Shown piece after piece: positions 1 to 7,814 of a stretch of DNA of 43,031 nucleotides. The notes under the pieces were generated by a model that was not told where the DNA came from, made no database searches, and saw nothing but the letters and a program-made list of their open reading frames with translations. Position numbers and translations under genes: made by a program. The DNA is from JAUSIF01 sp036556265 (GTDB taxonomy: Bacteria; Pseudomonadota; Alphaproteobacteria; Rhizobiales; Xanthobacteraceae), in contig DATBJU010000014.1 of NCBI GenBank assembly GCA_036556265.1, forward strand, positions 1 to 43,031, in the 5' to 3' direction. The stretch's first letter is position 1. Every line of letters begins with the position of its first letter.

Positions 1-376
1 CATCGAGCGTCCCCTCGATCATGTCGAGAAGGTTGAAGAACGCGCCGGCGATGCGCGCGTCATGTTGCACATGCTCATGGCGGCGGTGCGCGCGCAGGTA
101 CGGCTTGCGCACGTCAGGCCGAAGAAGAAGCACGAAAGGAAGATCGAGCGGATCGATGAGGAACCGCTTGCCCGTGTGCGTTTCAAGCCGCGCGAACAGA
201 TCGGGATGGGAAGTGGCGACATGAACTGCAATTCGGTCAAGGATCGGCTGCACTAGGACCAACGGAACGAGTGCCAATGCTCCGCGTGAAAAATCGCGCA
301 GAACCGACGTTACAAGCAAGGTTGATTGACTGCTGCGCGGGACTGGCGTCCTCTCCCGATCGGCGGAGGCAATCAT
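1..376 (-). CDS. ubiT: UbiT-like SCP2-domain protein, 5' part only
   Basis: This minus-strand gene is cut by the left window edge; 125 codons are visible. Its ATG at 376-374 overlaps the TGA of the upstream hemerythrin gene (ATGA), so it is probably translationally coupled. The visible protein has a basic, Ser/Pro-rich N-terminus of about 25 residues, a hydrophobic stretch (LALVPLVLVQPILDRI) and then segments I recognise from the SCP2/UbiT (YhbT) family: RLETHTGKRFLIDPLDLPF and AGAFFNLLDMIEGTLD. UbiT is the lipid-binding accessory factor of oxygen-independent ubiquinone synthesis and works with the hydroxylase pair UbiU-UbiV. The anaerobic neighbourhood fits that role. Whether ubiU and ubiV follow to the left cannot be seen. 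A different SCP2-domain lipid carrier is the main alternative. Confidence 0.72.
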   Translation of the reverse strand, partial: MIASADRERTPVPRSSQSTLLVTSVLRDFSRGALALVPLVLVQPILDRIAVHVATSHPDLFARLETHTGKRFLIDPLDLPFVLLLRPDVRKPYLRAHRRHEHVQHDARIAGAFFNLLDMIEGTLD

Positions 377-789
377 GCGACGTGACCAATTCCCGCACGC
401 GTATTGATGAACAGGACCGCGAGCTGGTCCGTGTAGAGAATGTGATTTCGCACGAGCTTTGGAAAGCTGTTGCGCAGCAGCGATTGCGTCTTGCGCCAGG
501 ATCGCTCGCTCGACTCACGCGCTTGGTCGCATAAGTCGAGAAGGGACTGGTGCTCGCCTCGGTGGCACCGGCAGAGGTTGCCGCCGGCGCCCTCCATCAG
601 GGCCGCCTCATGATCGAAGTGATTGATCATCAGCTTCTTCAGTCGTGCAATCAGAAACGGAAACTCGATCGGCTCACAATTGGCTGCCCGTGCCCACTGA
701 TTCGCGATTGCCGAGTGGTCCGAATCGATTGCGTCGTGACCAAGCGCCGGGAGTCGGCCCATGCGGGGAATTGCGATTCCACGAGCCAT
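373..789 (-). CDS. Bacteriohemerythrin-like O2-binding protein
   Basis: This is a 138-residue single-domain hemerythrin. The start is ATG 789, preceded by GGAAAAGG. An in-frame extension to 978 would run into the regulatory box at 972-985 and has no hemerythrin character, so I rejected it. Candidate di-iron ligands are His25 (DSDH), His57 and Glu61 (HFDHE), His76 and His80 (HRGEH), and His116 and Asp121 (HILYTD). The spacing from His57 to Asp121 is, from memory, identical to that of bacteriohemerythrins (H-x3-E, 15 residues, H-x3-H, 36 residues, H-x4-D). There is no signal peptide or membrane segment, so it should be cytoplasmic. Its stop overlaps the ubiT-like start. The family binds O2 reversibly; scavenging, sensing or delivering O2 for its neighbours is inference. 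Confidence 0.85.
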   Translation of the reverse strand: MARGIAIPRMGRLPALGHDAIDSDHSAIANQWARAANCEPIEFPFLIARLKKLMINHFDHEAALMEGAGGNLCRCHRGEHQSLLDLCDQARESSERSWRKTQSLLRNSFPKLVRNHILYTDQLAVLFINTRAGIGHVA

Positions 790-971
790 TGAAACGCCTT
801 TTCCGTTTGATTCGGCCCGCATGCCCCGATCGTCGACCTCCGCATCGGCGGCACCGCCGCTGGCTACGAGATAGGGGGCCCGCACGCCTCGATCGCGCCA
901 CCGATGCGCCAACCGACACGATGGGCGCCAGGCAGGCAACCGGAGGCAAACGCAATCGTGCCGGCCAATCC

Positions 972-985
972 TTGACATTGGTCAA
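972..985. promoter_or_regulatory. FNR/FixK/Dnr-type box TTGACattgGTCAA
   Basis: A perfect dyad (TTGAC-N4-GTCAA) lies in the divergent gap between the hemerythrin/ubiT genes on the minus strand and the Crp/Fnr-type regulator gene on the plus strand. If it acts as a class II activator site centred at -41.5, transcription would start near 937 leftwards or near 1020 rightwards. Both leave untranslated leaders of over 100 nt, so its target could be either gene, or it could serve autoregulation. The half-sites end in GAC/GTC, like the hemN box and unlike the TGATCTAAGTCA-like boxes of this block. Confidence 0.7.
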
Positions 986-1138
986 GCCAGCTTGACTTAG
1001 CTTTTCAGGTGGGCTTGCAAACTCGATGGACGGCTGCCGCCGGTGAGCTTGCTGGCGGGGCGCCCCCCAGGGTGCGCGTAAGCCCCTTCGCGCAGGTTGG
1101 GCGTCGTGACGGTCGAGCGATATGAGACCCAGTCAAAA

Positions 1139-1858
1139 ATGACCTCGAAGCTTACACCCGGCGATCTTCAGATCATCACCCGCATCGCGGTGTTTCGAGG
1201 CCTCAAGCCGGAAACCGTCGAGCACATCGTCTCGCCTGCGGTCGGTGTCATGTTGAAGGCGCATGAGTCGCTCTTTCGGCAGGGCGAGCCCGCGACGGCG
1301 TTCTTCATCATGATCGACGGCTGGGTGAAGCTCTATCGTATTACCTTTTCCGGCGAGGAGACGGTGATTCATGTTCTGACAAAGGGCGACAGCTTCGCAG
1401 AAGCTGTCGCCTTCACCGGCACGCGCTATCCGGCGACGGCCGAAGCGGTGAGTGATGCGCGCGTCGTGCGGATCCCGGCGGACCATATCGTCCGCTGCAT
1501 CCGCGAAAGTCCGGACATCGCGCTCGCCATGATTGCATCGACATCGCAGCATCTGCACCACCTCGTGCAGCACGTTGAGCAACTCAAGGCACAAAGCGGA
1601 GTGCAACGGGTCGCAGAGTTCCTGGTTTCCCTCGCGTCGGTCGATCACGGCCGCTGCGAAATCGCCTTACCCTACGACAAGGTGCTGATTGCTGCCCGCC
1701 TCGGACTCAAGCCTGAGTCGCTTTCTCGAGCCTTTGCCAAGTTGAGGCTGGTCGGCGTTGCCGTGCATGCTTCGCATGTGGAGGTCGGCGAGATCGCGAA
1801 GCTGCGGCAACTGGCGGCAGACGCCCGTGCCTCGATTCGTGGCGTGTTGCGCAACTAG
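1139..1858 (+). CDS. Crp/Fnr-family regulator, Dnr/NnrR-like
   Basis: This 239-residue transcription factor has an N-terminal cyclic-nucleotide-binding-type beta-barrel (motifs LFRQGEPATAFFIMIDGWVKLYR and GDSFAEA), a long dimerisation helix (HLHHLVQHVEQLKAQSGVQRVAEFL) and a C-terminal winged helix (LIAARLGLKPESLSRAFAKL). It lacks the N-terminal cysteine cluster that holds the 4Fe-4S centre of Fnr, which points to the Dnr/NnrR branch; some members sense NO through heme. I chose ATG 1139; a TTG at 1097 is in frame but gives a non-conserved extension. A palindromic box at 972-985 lies upstream. It converges with the NnrS-like gene with an 18-nt gap, and NnrS-type genes are common targets of such regulators. 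It probably acts on several boxes in this window, though its ligand is unknown. Confidence 0.85.
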   Translation: MTSKLTPGDLQIITRIAVFRGLKPETVEHIVSPAVGVMLKAHESLFRQGEPATAFFIMIDGWVKLYRITFSGEETVIHVLTKGDSFAEAVAFTGTRYPATAEAVSDARVVRIPADHIVRCIRESPDIALAMIASTSQHLHHLVQHVEQLKAQSGVQRVAEFLVSLASVDHGRCEIALPYDKVLIAARLGLKPESLSRAFAKLRLVGVAVHASHVEVGEIAKLRQLAADARASIRGVLRN

Positions 1859-1876
1859 GGTGACGCGGACAAACGC

Positions 1877-3001
1877 CTATCGGTGCCAGGTGCGGCTCCT
1901 CCGTGCCGAACTCCCGATGAGAACTGCTGCGTAGCCGATCAATGCCAGGACGGTCAGCACGCCGCTGATCGCCCGCACGTCCGCCAACTCCAGCAGGTCG
2001 CTTCCTACGCGGACGACTACGGAAACGTGCAGCAGCCCCAATGGAAGAAAGGCCAAGTCACTGTGTTGCGTGCGAATTCCGGTTATCGCAGGCAGAATGA
2101 TCGGGGCGTGTCCGAATACCATGGAGAACACGAAACCGATGGTGACGGCGTGTACGGCTGCGTCATAGACGAGCGTAATACCCAAGGGAGCAAGAAGGAG
2201 GAGCCCGCCGGCGACGCCCAGCCATACGTGGCCGGCAAGAATCGACGCGGCTGTGAAGCGAACCGCGCCACCGCTTTGAATCGTCCGTCGCGCGAGATCG
2301 TGGAACAGGAGCCATGCCGAGCTCGCGAGAAGTCCAATGCCGGTTAACGGCGCCCAATCGGCCTCCAGCTCATTGCGTGCCGCGCCGAGCAGGAGCAACG
2401 AGATCGCTGCAAGAAACGTAGCTTGGCTCGAAGGCGGGGGATTCGCGATGCGGGCTAGCTCAAGTCGCTCGGCGGCGATCGTCAGAATCAGGAAATTCAG
2501 CCACCAGCCGGTCGCGACCGGCATCGAGTATCCTGCGAGCCAATGAACGATCCCTATGATCCAACAAGTTGCGGCGGTTGAGAGCGTTACCGTGAACAGC
2601 GCGGGCTGCCGAACGGTGATGGAGAGCGAAGCCAGTAGCAGGACTGCGGCTGCCAAGAGGAATGAAGTTGCGCCCGCGCGCGGTATGTCCGCCAACAGCA
2701 TCAGCGCTCCGGTGCCGGACAGAACGGGTGCGGCATAGGTCCACCAGCGGCCTGCCGCGACCGCTCGCTCGAGACTGATCACAGTTCCGAGAAGCCCGCA
2801 AATCATCAGCGCGCCGTGGAATCGGCTGAGCTCGGTCGACGGCAGCGGTACGCCCACCTGCAGCAGGCCGCCCCAGAGTCCGGCGGCCATTGCCAAGGCG
2901 CCGACTGCGAGCGGAATGAATCGCAGCCGCCGCCAACTCGCTCTGCGATCGCCTGCCTGAGCTACCTGCGAGATCCTTTCCAGGAGTGACGTGCGGGCCA
3001 T
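1877..3001 (-). CDS. NnrS-like polytopic membrane protein
   Basis: This 374-residue, very hydrophobic protein has roughly 11-12 predicted membrane helices and few charged loops. Conserved-looking segments are FHGALMICGLLGTVISLERA near residue 65 and HAVTIGFVFSMVFGHAPIIL near residue 290. The second resembles the histidine-bearing helix of NnrS-type heme/copper membrane proteins linked to nitric-oxide tolerance. The gene lies 13 nt after the MIP18/DUF59 gene and shares its FNR-box promoter. It converges with the Dnr-like regulator gene. I base the NnrS label on the GHAP helix, the topology and the context; the protein could belong to a related, unnamed family of about 370 residues. A role in NO defence or metal handling under low oxygen is inferred. 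Confidence 0.6.
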   Translation of the reverse strand: MARTSLLERISQVAQAGDRRASWRRLRFIPLAVGALAMAAGLWGGLLQVGVPLPSTELSRFHGALMICGLLGTVISLERAVAAGRWWTYAAPVLSGTGALMLLADIPRAGATSFLLAAAVLLLASLSITVRQPALFTVTLSTAATCWIIGIVHWLAGYSMPVATGWWLNFLILTIAAERLELARIANPPPSSQATFLAAISLLLLGAARNELEADWAPLTGIGLLASSAWLLFHDLARRTIQSGGAVRFTAASILAGHVWLGVAGGLLLLAPLGITLVYDAAVHAVTIGFVFSMVFGHAPIILPAITGIRTQHSDLAFLPLGLLHVSVVVRVGSDLLELADVRAISGVLTVLALIGYAAVLIGSSARRSRTWHR

Positions 3002-3014
3002 GCCTTGGCCCAGC

Positions 3015-3320
3015 TCACGCTTTCGTCAGGCCGAGCTGCCGCCGCGCTATTTTGCTCACCCGATCCGGTGACCACGGCGGATCCCATACGAGGTCAACCC
3101 GGACATCAGCAGCCTCCGGGAATCGCGCGCGCAGCGCGTCGCGAACTTCCTCGACGATGATCTCAGTAAGCGGGCAGGAAGGTGTGCTCGGCGTCAGGGC
3201 TACTTCGATCGTGTCGTCCTGGAATGAGGTGCGGGACACGAGACCCAAGTCCACGATGTTGATCCCAAGCTCAGGGTCGATGACGGCCTCCAACGCCTGC
3301 AGGATGTCGCGTTCGTTCAC
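3015..3320 (-). CDS. MIP18/DUF59-family Fe-S maturation protein
   Basis: This small acidic protein has the MIP18 (DUF59) fold pattern: an N-terminal VIDPELGINIVDLGLV motif, a central strand with TPSTPSCPL carrying the family's reactive cysteine, and a C-terminal VDLVWDPPWSPDRVS motif. Relatives (SufT, PaaD, Mrp N-terminal domains) help assemble or deliver Fe-S clusters. I prefer the GTG start at 3320, which has AAGAGG at good spacing; an ATG at 3338 adds six residues but its purine stretch is too close. It is the first gene of a two-gene unit with the NnrS-like gene 13 nt downstream. An FNR-type box at 3406-3419 and a TAATTT -10 element at 3383-3378 place transcription start near 3371. It may supply clusters to anaerobic Fe-S enzymes such as HcrABC or HemN. 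Confidence 0.85.
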   Translation of the reverse strand: MNERDILQALEAVIDPELGINIVDLGLVSRTSFQDDTIEVALTPSTPSCPLTEIIVEEVRDALRARFPEAADVRVDLVWDPPWSPDRVSKIARRQLGLTKA

Positions 3321-3405
3321 GATGCACCTCTTGGGCATTCCCGTCAGGCGAAAGCCACTCTCGAGACACAGTTATCAAAATTAGGTGCCCTTGGCCGATC
3401 GCGAC

Positions 3406-3419
3406 TTGATCTAAGTCAT
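3406..3419. promoter_or_regulatory. FNR/FixK-type box TTGATctaaGTCAT with -10 element
   Basis: This is a near-perfect TTGA-N6-TCAA box with one mismatch in the last position. For the minus-strand DUF59-nnrS unit, a class II geometry (-41.5) puts the start at about 3371. A TAATTT hexamer at 3383-3378 stands exactly where the -10 element should be. In the other direction the predicted start is about 3454, 17 nt before the RidA-like start codon. The box could therefore drive both units, and the leftward promoter is the better supported. Confidence 0.75.
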
Positions 3420-3470
3420 GACGAAAAAGCGCTTGATAGGGCAGGTTTTAGTGTTCACGGAGCGCGTCGA

Positions 3471-3872
3471 ATGCAGGTCCTATGTCCACCCGGATGGCTC
3501 CCGCCGGTCGGCTATGCGAACGGCATTGTCGCTTCGCAGGGCCGCATCGTGTTTGTCGCCGGCCAAGTCGGTTGGGATAGCCAGCAGCGATTTCACAGCG
3601 AAGATCTTGCCGTGCAGTTTCGGCAGGCCCTCGCCAACCTGCTCGAGGTGCTCGCCGCAGCGGGCGGCGCGCCAACGCACGTTTGCCGGCTGACCGCCTA
3701 CTGCACCGACAAGCCCGCTTATGTGGCAGCTCGTCCCGAACTCGGACGCATTTGGCGACAGTCAATGGGAAAGCACTACCCTGCAATGACCATGGTCTTC
3801 GTTTCGGACCTCCTCGATAGCCCTGCCAAGATCGAGCTTGAGGCGACGGCGGTCATCCCCGAGGCATCGTGA
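3471..3872 (+). CDS. RidA/YjgF-family protein without the catalytic Arg
   Basis: This 133-residue protein has the chorismate-mutase-like RidA fold: the N-terminal substrate loop (PPVGYANGIVA), the central FVAGQVGWD strand and the C-terminal KIELEATAVIP motif. Canonical RidA enamine/imine deaminases carry an arginine in the PARS segment; here the segment reads PAMT with Met106 at that place, so 2-aminoacrylate deaminase activity is doubtful. ATG 3471 follows a GGAG. The idi-like gene starts 4 nt after its stop, forming a two-gene unit. From memory, RidA proteins of this Arg-less type accompany aerobic aryl-CoA (2-aminobenzoyl-/salicylyl-CoA) degradation genes, which would link it to the ligase/dehydrogenase operon at 8.5-13.8 kb. 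Its substrate is unknown. Confidence 0.85.
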   Translation: MQVLCPPGWLPPVGYANGIVASQGRIVFVAGQVGWDSQQRFHSEDLAVQFRQALANLLEVLAAAGGAPTHVCRLTAYCTDKPAYVAARPELGRIWRQSMGKHYPAMTMVFVSDLLDSPAKIELEATAVIPEAS

Positions 3873-3876
3873 CGCG

Positions 3877-4482
3877 ATGGCCCCGCAGAACGCAAGCGGC
3901 ACGGCCGAGCTACGGCGAAGGGGTGGTAATGGCGTCAGCCTGCGTGCCGATACGACCCACGATTGGGTTGTTCTCGTCGACAAGCTGGATCGTGAACTTG
4001 GCGTCATGCCCAAGCTCGACGCGCATCGTCTGGGGAGATGTCACCGCGCGCTCTCGGTGATTGTCAGAAATTCTCAAGGTAAGCTGCTTCTTCAGCAACG
4101 CGCGGCTTGCAAATACCATTCTGCCGGATTGTGGACGAACACGTGCTGTAGTCATCCGCGATCGGGCGAAGAAGTGGGACGAGCGGCAGCGCGAAGGCTC
4201 ATGGAAGAGATGGGTATCGCCGCGGAACTCACGCCGCTCTTCTCTCTGTACTACCGCGCGCGAGTATCCGAACAGCTGATCGAGCATGAGTTTTTGCACG
4301 TATATGGCGGCGTCTCCGACGAAGTGCCGCATCCGAATGCGTCCGAGGTGGGAGGTTGGCGTTGGGTGACGCTGGCGGACGTCACGCTAGACGTCCGCAT
4401 ACGTCCGCGTGCGTACACCTGTTGGTTCGGAAAAATTCTTCGAGACTTTGCGCAGGAACTGGCCGGATTCGCATCGGCGTGA
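3877..4482 (+). CDS. idi: Isopentenyl-diphosphate delta-isomerase, type 1
   Basis: This 201-residue Nudix-fold enzyme interconverts isopentenyl and dimethylallyl diphosphate, the entry point to quinone tails, carotenoids and hopanoids. The signature WTNTCCSHP contains the catalytic cysteine (Cys91, matching E. coli Cys67), the metal-binding CHRALS histidine is His56, the Nudix-like helix is GRAAARRLMEEMG, and the acidic IEHEF holds the catalytic glutamate. I chose ATG 3877, four bases after the RidA stop; a TTG at 3838 would overlap that gene. The N-terminal 25 residues are poorly conserved. It converges with hcrB with a 9-nt gap. Many proteobacteria lack type 1 Idi, while phototrophic or carotenoid-making ones often keep it. 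Placement under an FNR-type box would tie isoprenoid supply, for example quinone tails, to low oxygen. Confidence 0.93.
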   Translation: MAPQNASGTAELRRRGGNGVSLRADTTHDWVVLVDKLDRELGVMPKLDAHRLGRCHRALSVIVRNSQGKLLLQQRAACKYHSAGLWTNTCCSHPRSGEEVGRAAARRLMEEMGIAAELTPLFSLYYRARVSEQLIEHEFLHVYGGVSDEVPHPNASEVGGWRWVTLADVTLDVRIRPRAYTCWFGKILRDFAQELAGFASA

Positions 4483-4491
4483 AGACGCCTC

Positions 4492-5484
4492 TCACGACGC
4501 GTACGAGATCGATTCCAAGAACAATCTCTCTGTCAGTCGACGTGCGATCGCCGCCGCCGCCAGCCGGCGGTACTGTGCCGAGACGATCGTCGTACGCATG
4601 GGCTGCACCTGCTTCTGCACAAGCCGATCGATGTCCTGGAGAAGCGAATCGTCGATCGCGCGGCCGATCGCTACCTCGGTGCCGCTGAGAAGGAACGGGC
4701 GGGAATTGGTGCCGGTCAGACCGATCTGAAGCAACCGAGTGACTCCGTCTTTCACGGCGAGCGCCACGGCGACGCCGGCGAGCGGATAATCGATTGCCCC
4801 CCGCACCCTCACTTTGGAGTAGGCCGATCGCCACCCGGCAGCCGGCAGGTGTACCGCTACAATCAACTCACCGTCGGCAAGCGCAACGTGTGCACGACCG
4901 TCCTCCACGTAGAGGTTGGGAAGGGGAATCCATCGGCGGCCTTGCAACCCGGCGATCTCAACTTCCGCACCCAGCACCATCAAAGCTGGAGCGAGATCGC
5001 CCGTGAAGGGTGCGTGGCATCGCTGGCCTTGCGGCGCCACGTGACAGACGTCGCCCAAGTGCTTGAGGCAGTAACCGTTGGCGCGGCGCCACCACCCGCT
5101 TTGATTGTAGAAGATGCACCGCGTGTCGAGACAGAGATTGCCTCCCACGGTGCCAAGTACCCGATGGCCCGGCGCGGCGATTGTCTCCGCAGCCTCCTTC
5201 ACAGCTTGATAGTCGGCCGCGACGGTGAGATGCGCGGCAAGCTTGGCGAGGCTGACGCCCGCACCAATGCGGATTCCCTGATCTTCGCCCCGAATCTCCG
5301 TCAGCTCGTCGATCTGGGAGAGGTCGATTAGCAGCTCGGGGCTGCGCAGCTGATGCCGCAGGTTGACCAGAAGGTCCGTCCCGCCAGCGATGTAGCTGCT
5401 GGCCAAATGTTTGCATCGAGCCGCAACCGCTTCTTCGACGCTACGCGGTCGAACGACTCGTAGCCGCGGGATCAGCGCGGTCAT
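4492..5484 (-). CDS. hcrB: 4-hydroxybenzoyl-CoA reductase beta subunit (FAD, 4Fe-4S)
   Basis: This is a 330-residue FAD-binding subunit of the xanthine oxidase family, called hbaD in Rhodopseudomonas. It has the FAD loop YIAGGTDLLVNLRH (31-44) and TVGGNLC (112-118). It carries the insertion specific to 4-hydroxybenzoyl-CoA reductase that binds an extra 4Fe-4S cluster: Cys123, Cys139, Cys147 and Cys156. These are one residue offset from the four cluster cysteines of Thauera aromatica HcrB as I recall them. The cluster passes low-potential electrons to the molybdenum site for reductive dehydroxylation of 4-hydroxybenzoyl-CoA to benzoyl-CoA. The start is ATG 5484, overlapping the hcrA stop by one base (TGATG); an adjacent GTG at 5487 is possible. 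It is the last gene of hcrCAB and converges with idi. Confidence 0.93.
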   Translation of the reverse strand: MTALIPRLRVVRPRSVEEAVAARCKHLASSYIAGGTDLLVNLRHQLRSPELLIDLSQIDELTEIRGEDQGIRIGAGVSLAKLAAHLTVAADYQAVKEAAETIAAPGHRVLGTVGGNLCLDTRCIFYNQSGWWRRANGYCLKHLGDVCHVAPQGQRCHAPFTGDLAPALMVLGAEVEIAGLQGRRWIPLPNLYVEDGRAHVALADGELIVAVHLPAAGWRSAYSKVRVRGAIDYPLAGVAVALAVKDGVTRLLQIGLTGTNSRPFLLSGTEVAIGRAIDDSLLQDIDRLVQKQVQPMRTTIVSAQYRRLAAAAIARRLTERLFLESISYAS

Positions 5485-7814
5485 CACGCAGCTCCGCGAA
5501 TGGACGCAAGCCGCGCCTGGCGTCGCCGCTCGACCAGCGCCTCTACCACACGGTCCGGTGTCAGCGGCAATTCATCCATATCGACGCCAATCGCATTCGC
5601 GACCGCATTGACGAGCGCCGGCGGGAAGCCCGCCAACGCGCCTTCGCTCGCTTCCTTCGCGCCGAACGGACCAAATGGATCGTGGCTTTCGACAATATGA
5701 GCTTCGATCGGCGGCGACTCGGCGATGGTCGGAACGTGATACTCGAGAAGGCTCGCGTGCATCGGCAGTCCCTGCACGTAGCGGGTTTCCTCACTGAGCG
5801 CCTGGCCCATTCCCATCCAGACAGACCCTTGAATTTGGCCTTCTACCGCGAGCGGGTTGATCGCCCGACCGCAATCAAGCGCGGCCCACACCTTGTCGAC
5901 TGTAATTTTGCCGGTTGCTTCGTCGACGGTGACCTCCACCACTTGGGCCGCATAACTGAAACCCATTGTGCCCCCGACGGCGCCTCCTCGGTGCTTGCCG
6001 CCCTGATACTCGGGCGGGCAAGTGAAAGCACCGCTCACTGTGATGGTCCCTCGATCTGCAAGCGCCGCCTTCGCCACGTCGGCGAAGTGGAGACTCGACT
6101 GCTCGGCACCGCCCACCCAGAAGGTTTCGCCCGCACACGCGATGTCCTCAGCTCGCGCGTCAAGTTTGCTCGCAGCCGCAGCGACAAGGATCGCCTTCAG
6201 CTTGTTCGCGGCATCGATCGCCGCATTGCCGACCATGAAGGTGATGCGCGAAGAGTAGGCCCCGTTGTCCTTGGGCGTCACGGCGCTGTCCGCGGCGACG
6301 ACCCTGATGCGGTCAAGTGAAACCCCGATTGTTTCCCCCACCGCAATCGCCACCATCGTGGACGACCCTTGACCAATGTCGGCCGCGCCCGTCAACGCAG
6401 TGATGCCGCCGTCGAAGTCGAGCTTCAGGTTGACGACCGCATGCGGCTCGCCGGTGCTGAAGTGAATCGGCTTGGAGGCGCCACTTACGTAGTGGGAACA
6501 AGCCATGCCGAGACCCTTGCCGCGTGGCAGCTTTCCGATCCGTTCACGCCAACCGCTCGCGCGCTCCACGACGTCGAGGCAGTTGCCGAGGCCATAGCTG
6601 TTTACGATCAGTCCGCTCAGCGTGCGCGTCGGCGCGTGCAGCAGGTTGACGCGTCGAACCTCGAATGGATCAAGGCCCAGTTCGCGCGCCATGCGGTCGA
6701 TCCCGCACTCGATAGCGTGGCGGACATTCACGGAACCATGTCCGCGCATCGCGCCGCACGGCGGCAGATTGGTATAGACACGATACCCGTCGTACTTGAC
6801 GGCGGGGATATCGTAGATGCCATGCAATAACGCGCCGGCATAAAGGATGGTGATAATGCCGTAGCCCGCGTAGGCGCCCCCTCGCTGAATGACCTCGCAC
6901 TGACAGGCCGTGATCCGGCCGTCCCGCCGCATTCCAATCCTCAGTTTGACGTTGGTCTGAGGACGAGCGCGATGCGTGAGAAAGTTCTCCTCGCGGGTCA
7001 GCTGCATCATCACCTTGCCCCCTGCGGCGCGAGCGAGGAGGGCGGTGACGATTTCGAAGTTCAGTACTTCGACCCGCGCTCCGAATCCGCCTCCGATGAA
7101 CGGCTTCACTACGCGGATGCGGGAGGAGTCCATTTCCAGGCACTGGCTGAGCATCAGATGCAGGTAGTACCCGACCTGAGAGACGCTCTGCACGGTCAAC
7201 GACGCGCTTAAGGGATCAAAGGCAGCGAGGCAGGCGTGTGGCTCGATCTGCGCGTGATTGATTTCCGCGCAGTTGATCTGTTCTTCTCGCACGAGATCAG
7301 CTGCTGCGAACCCCTGAGCCAGATCGCCAAATTCGTGGTGCACTTCGCGTTCGAGATTGCCGGGCTTATTTTCATGCAACTGCACGGCGCCGGTCGCGCG
7401 CGCCTCCTCTGATGTGTAGTACGCAGGAAGCTCTCGAACCGAGAATTCGATCAGCTCGAGCGCACGCGCGGCCGTCTCGGCATCGACCGCTGCGACGGCC
7501 GCGACGGGTTCCCCACGGTAGCGAACGCGGCCGCGAGCCAGTGGAAATTCGTTCATCGCGATTGGCAGCACGCCGTAGGGATGCGGGCAGTCATCGCCGG
7601 TGACGACCGCCACCACCCCTTCGAGTGCACGGGCCTTCGCGACGTTCAGGTGAATCATCTCGCCGTGGCTCACTGGGCTGCGGAAGATGCGGCCTACGAG
7701 CGCATCAGCGTGGTCGAGGTCTGTCGTATACCGTGCGCGCCCGGTGACCTTCTCAAGACCGTCGATCAGCGGTACGCCCTTGAGTCTCGCGCCGGCCGCC
7801 TGACTGACGCTCAT
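5484..7814 (-). CDS. hcrA: 4-hydroxybenzoyl-CoA reductase alpha subunit (Mo)
   Basis: This is the 776-residue molybdopterin-binding catalytic subunit, called hbaC in Rhodopseudomonas. The N-terminal domain starts with LIDGLEKVTGRARYTTDLD. Molybdenum-cofactor contacts include GGGFGAR, MQLTREENF, GCGAMRGHG-like PCGAMRGHGS, DIGQGSSTM and GQIQGSVWMGMGQ. Near the C-terminus FGAKEASEG supplies the catalytic glutamate region. Its ATG at 7814 overlaps the hcrC stop (ATGA), and its own stop overlaps hcrB, so all three subunits are translationally coupled in the order gamma-alpha-beta. It reduces the phenolic C-OH of 4-hydroxybenzoyl-CoA in the cytoplasm, with ferredoxin as expected donor. A related hydroxylated or amino-substituted aryl-CoA is a possible alternative substrate. 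Confidence 0.93.
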   Translation of the reverse strand: MSVSQAAGARLKGVPLIDGLEKVTGRARYTTDLDHADALVGRIFRSPVSHGEMIHLNVAKARALEGVVAVVTGDDCPHPYGVLPIAMNEFPLARGRVRYRGEPVAAVAAVDAETAARALELIEFSVRELPAYYTSEEARATGAVQLHENKPGNLEREVHHEFGDLAQGFAAADLVREEQINCAEINHAQIEPHACLAAFDPLSASLTVQSVSQVGYYLHLMLSQCLEMDSSRIRVVKPFIGGGFGARVEVLNFEIVTALLARAAGGKVMMQLTREENFLTHRARPQTNVKLRIGMRRDGRITACQCEVIQRGGAYAGYGIITILYAGALLHGIYDIPAVKYDGYRVYTNLPPCGAMRGHGSVNVRHAIECGIDRMARELGLDPFEVRRVNLLHAPTRTLSGLIVNSYGLGNCLDVVERASGWRERIGKLPRGKGLGMACSHYVSGASKPIHFSTGEPHAVVNLKLDFDGGITALTGAADIGQGSSTMVAIAVGETIGVSLDRIRVVAADSAVTPKDNGAYSSRITFMVGNAAIDAANKLKAILVAAAASKLDARAEDIACAGETFWVGGAEQSSLHFADVAKAALADRGTITVSGAFTCPPEYQGGKHRGGAVGGTMGFSYAAQVVEVTVDEATGKITVDKVWAALDCGRAINPLAVEGQIQGSVWMGMGQALSEETRYVQGLPMHASLLEYHVPTIAESPPIEAHIVESHDPFGPFGAKEASEGALAGFPPALVNAVANAIGVDMDELPLTPDRVVEALVERRRQARLASIRGAA

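Noticed and set aside
373..978. 201-residue version of the hemerythrin gene
   Set aside because: The first 63 residues lack family similarity, and the extension covers the regulatory dyad at 972-985. ATG 789 has a ribosome site.
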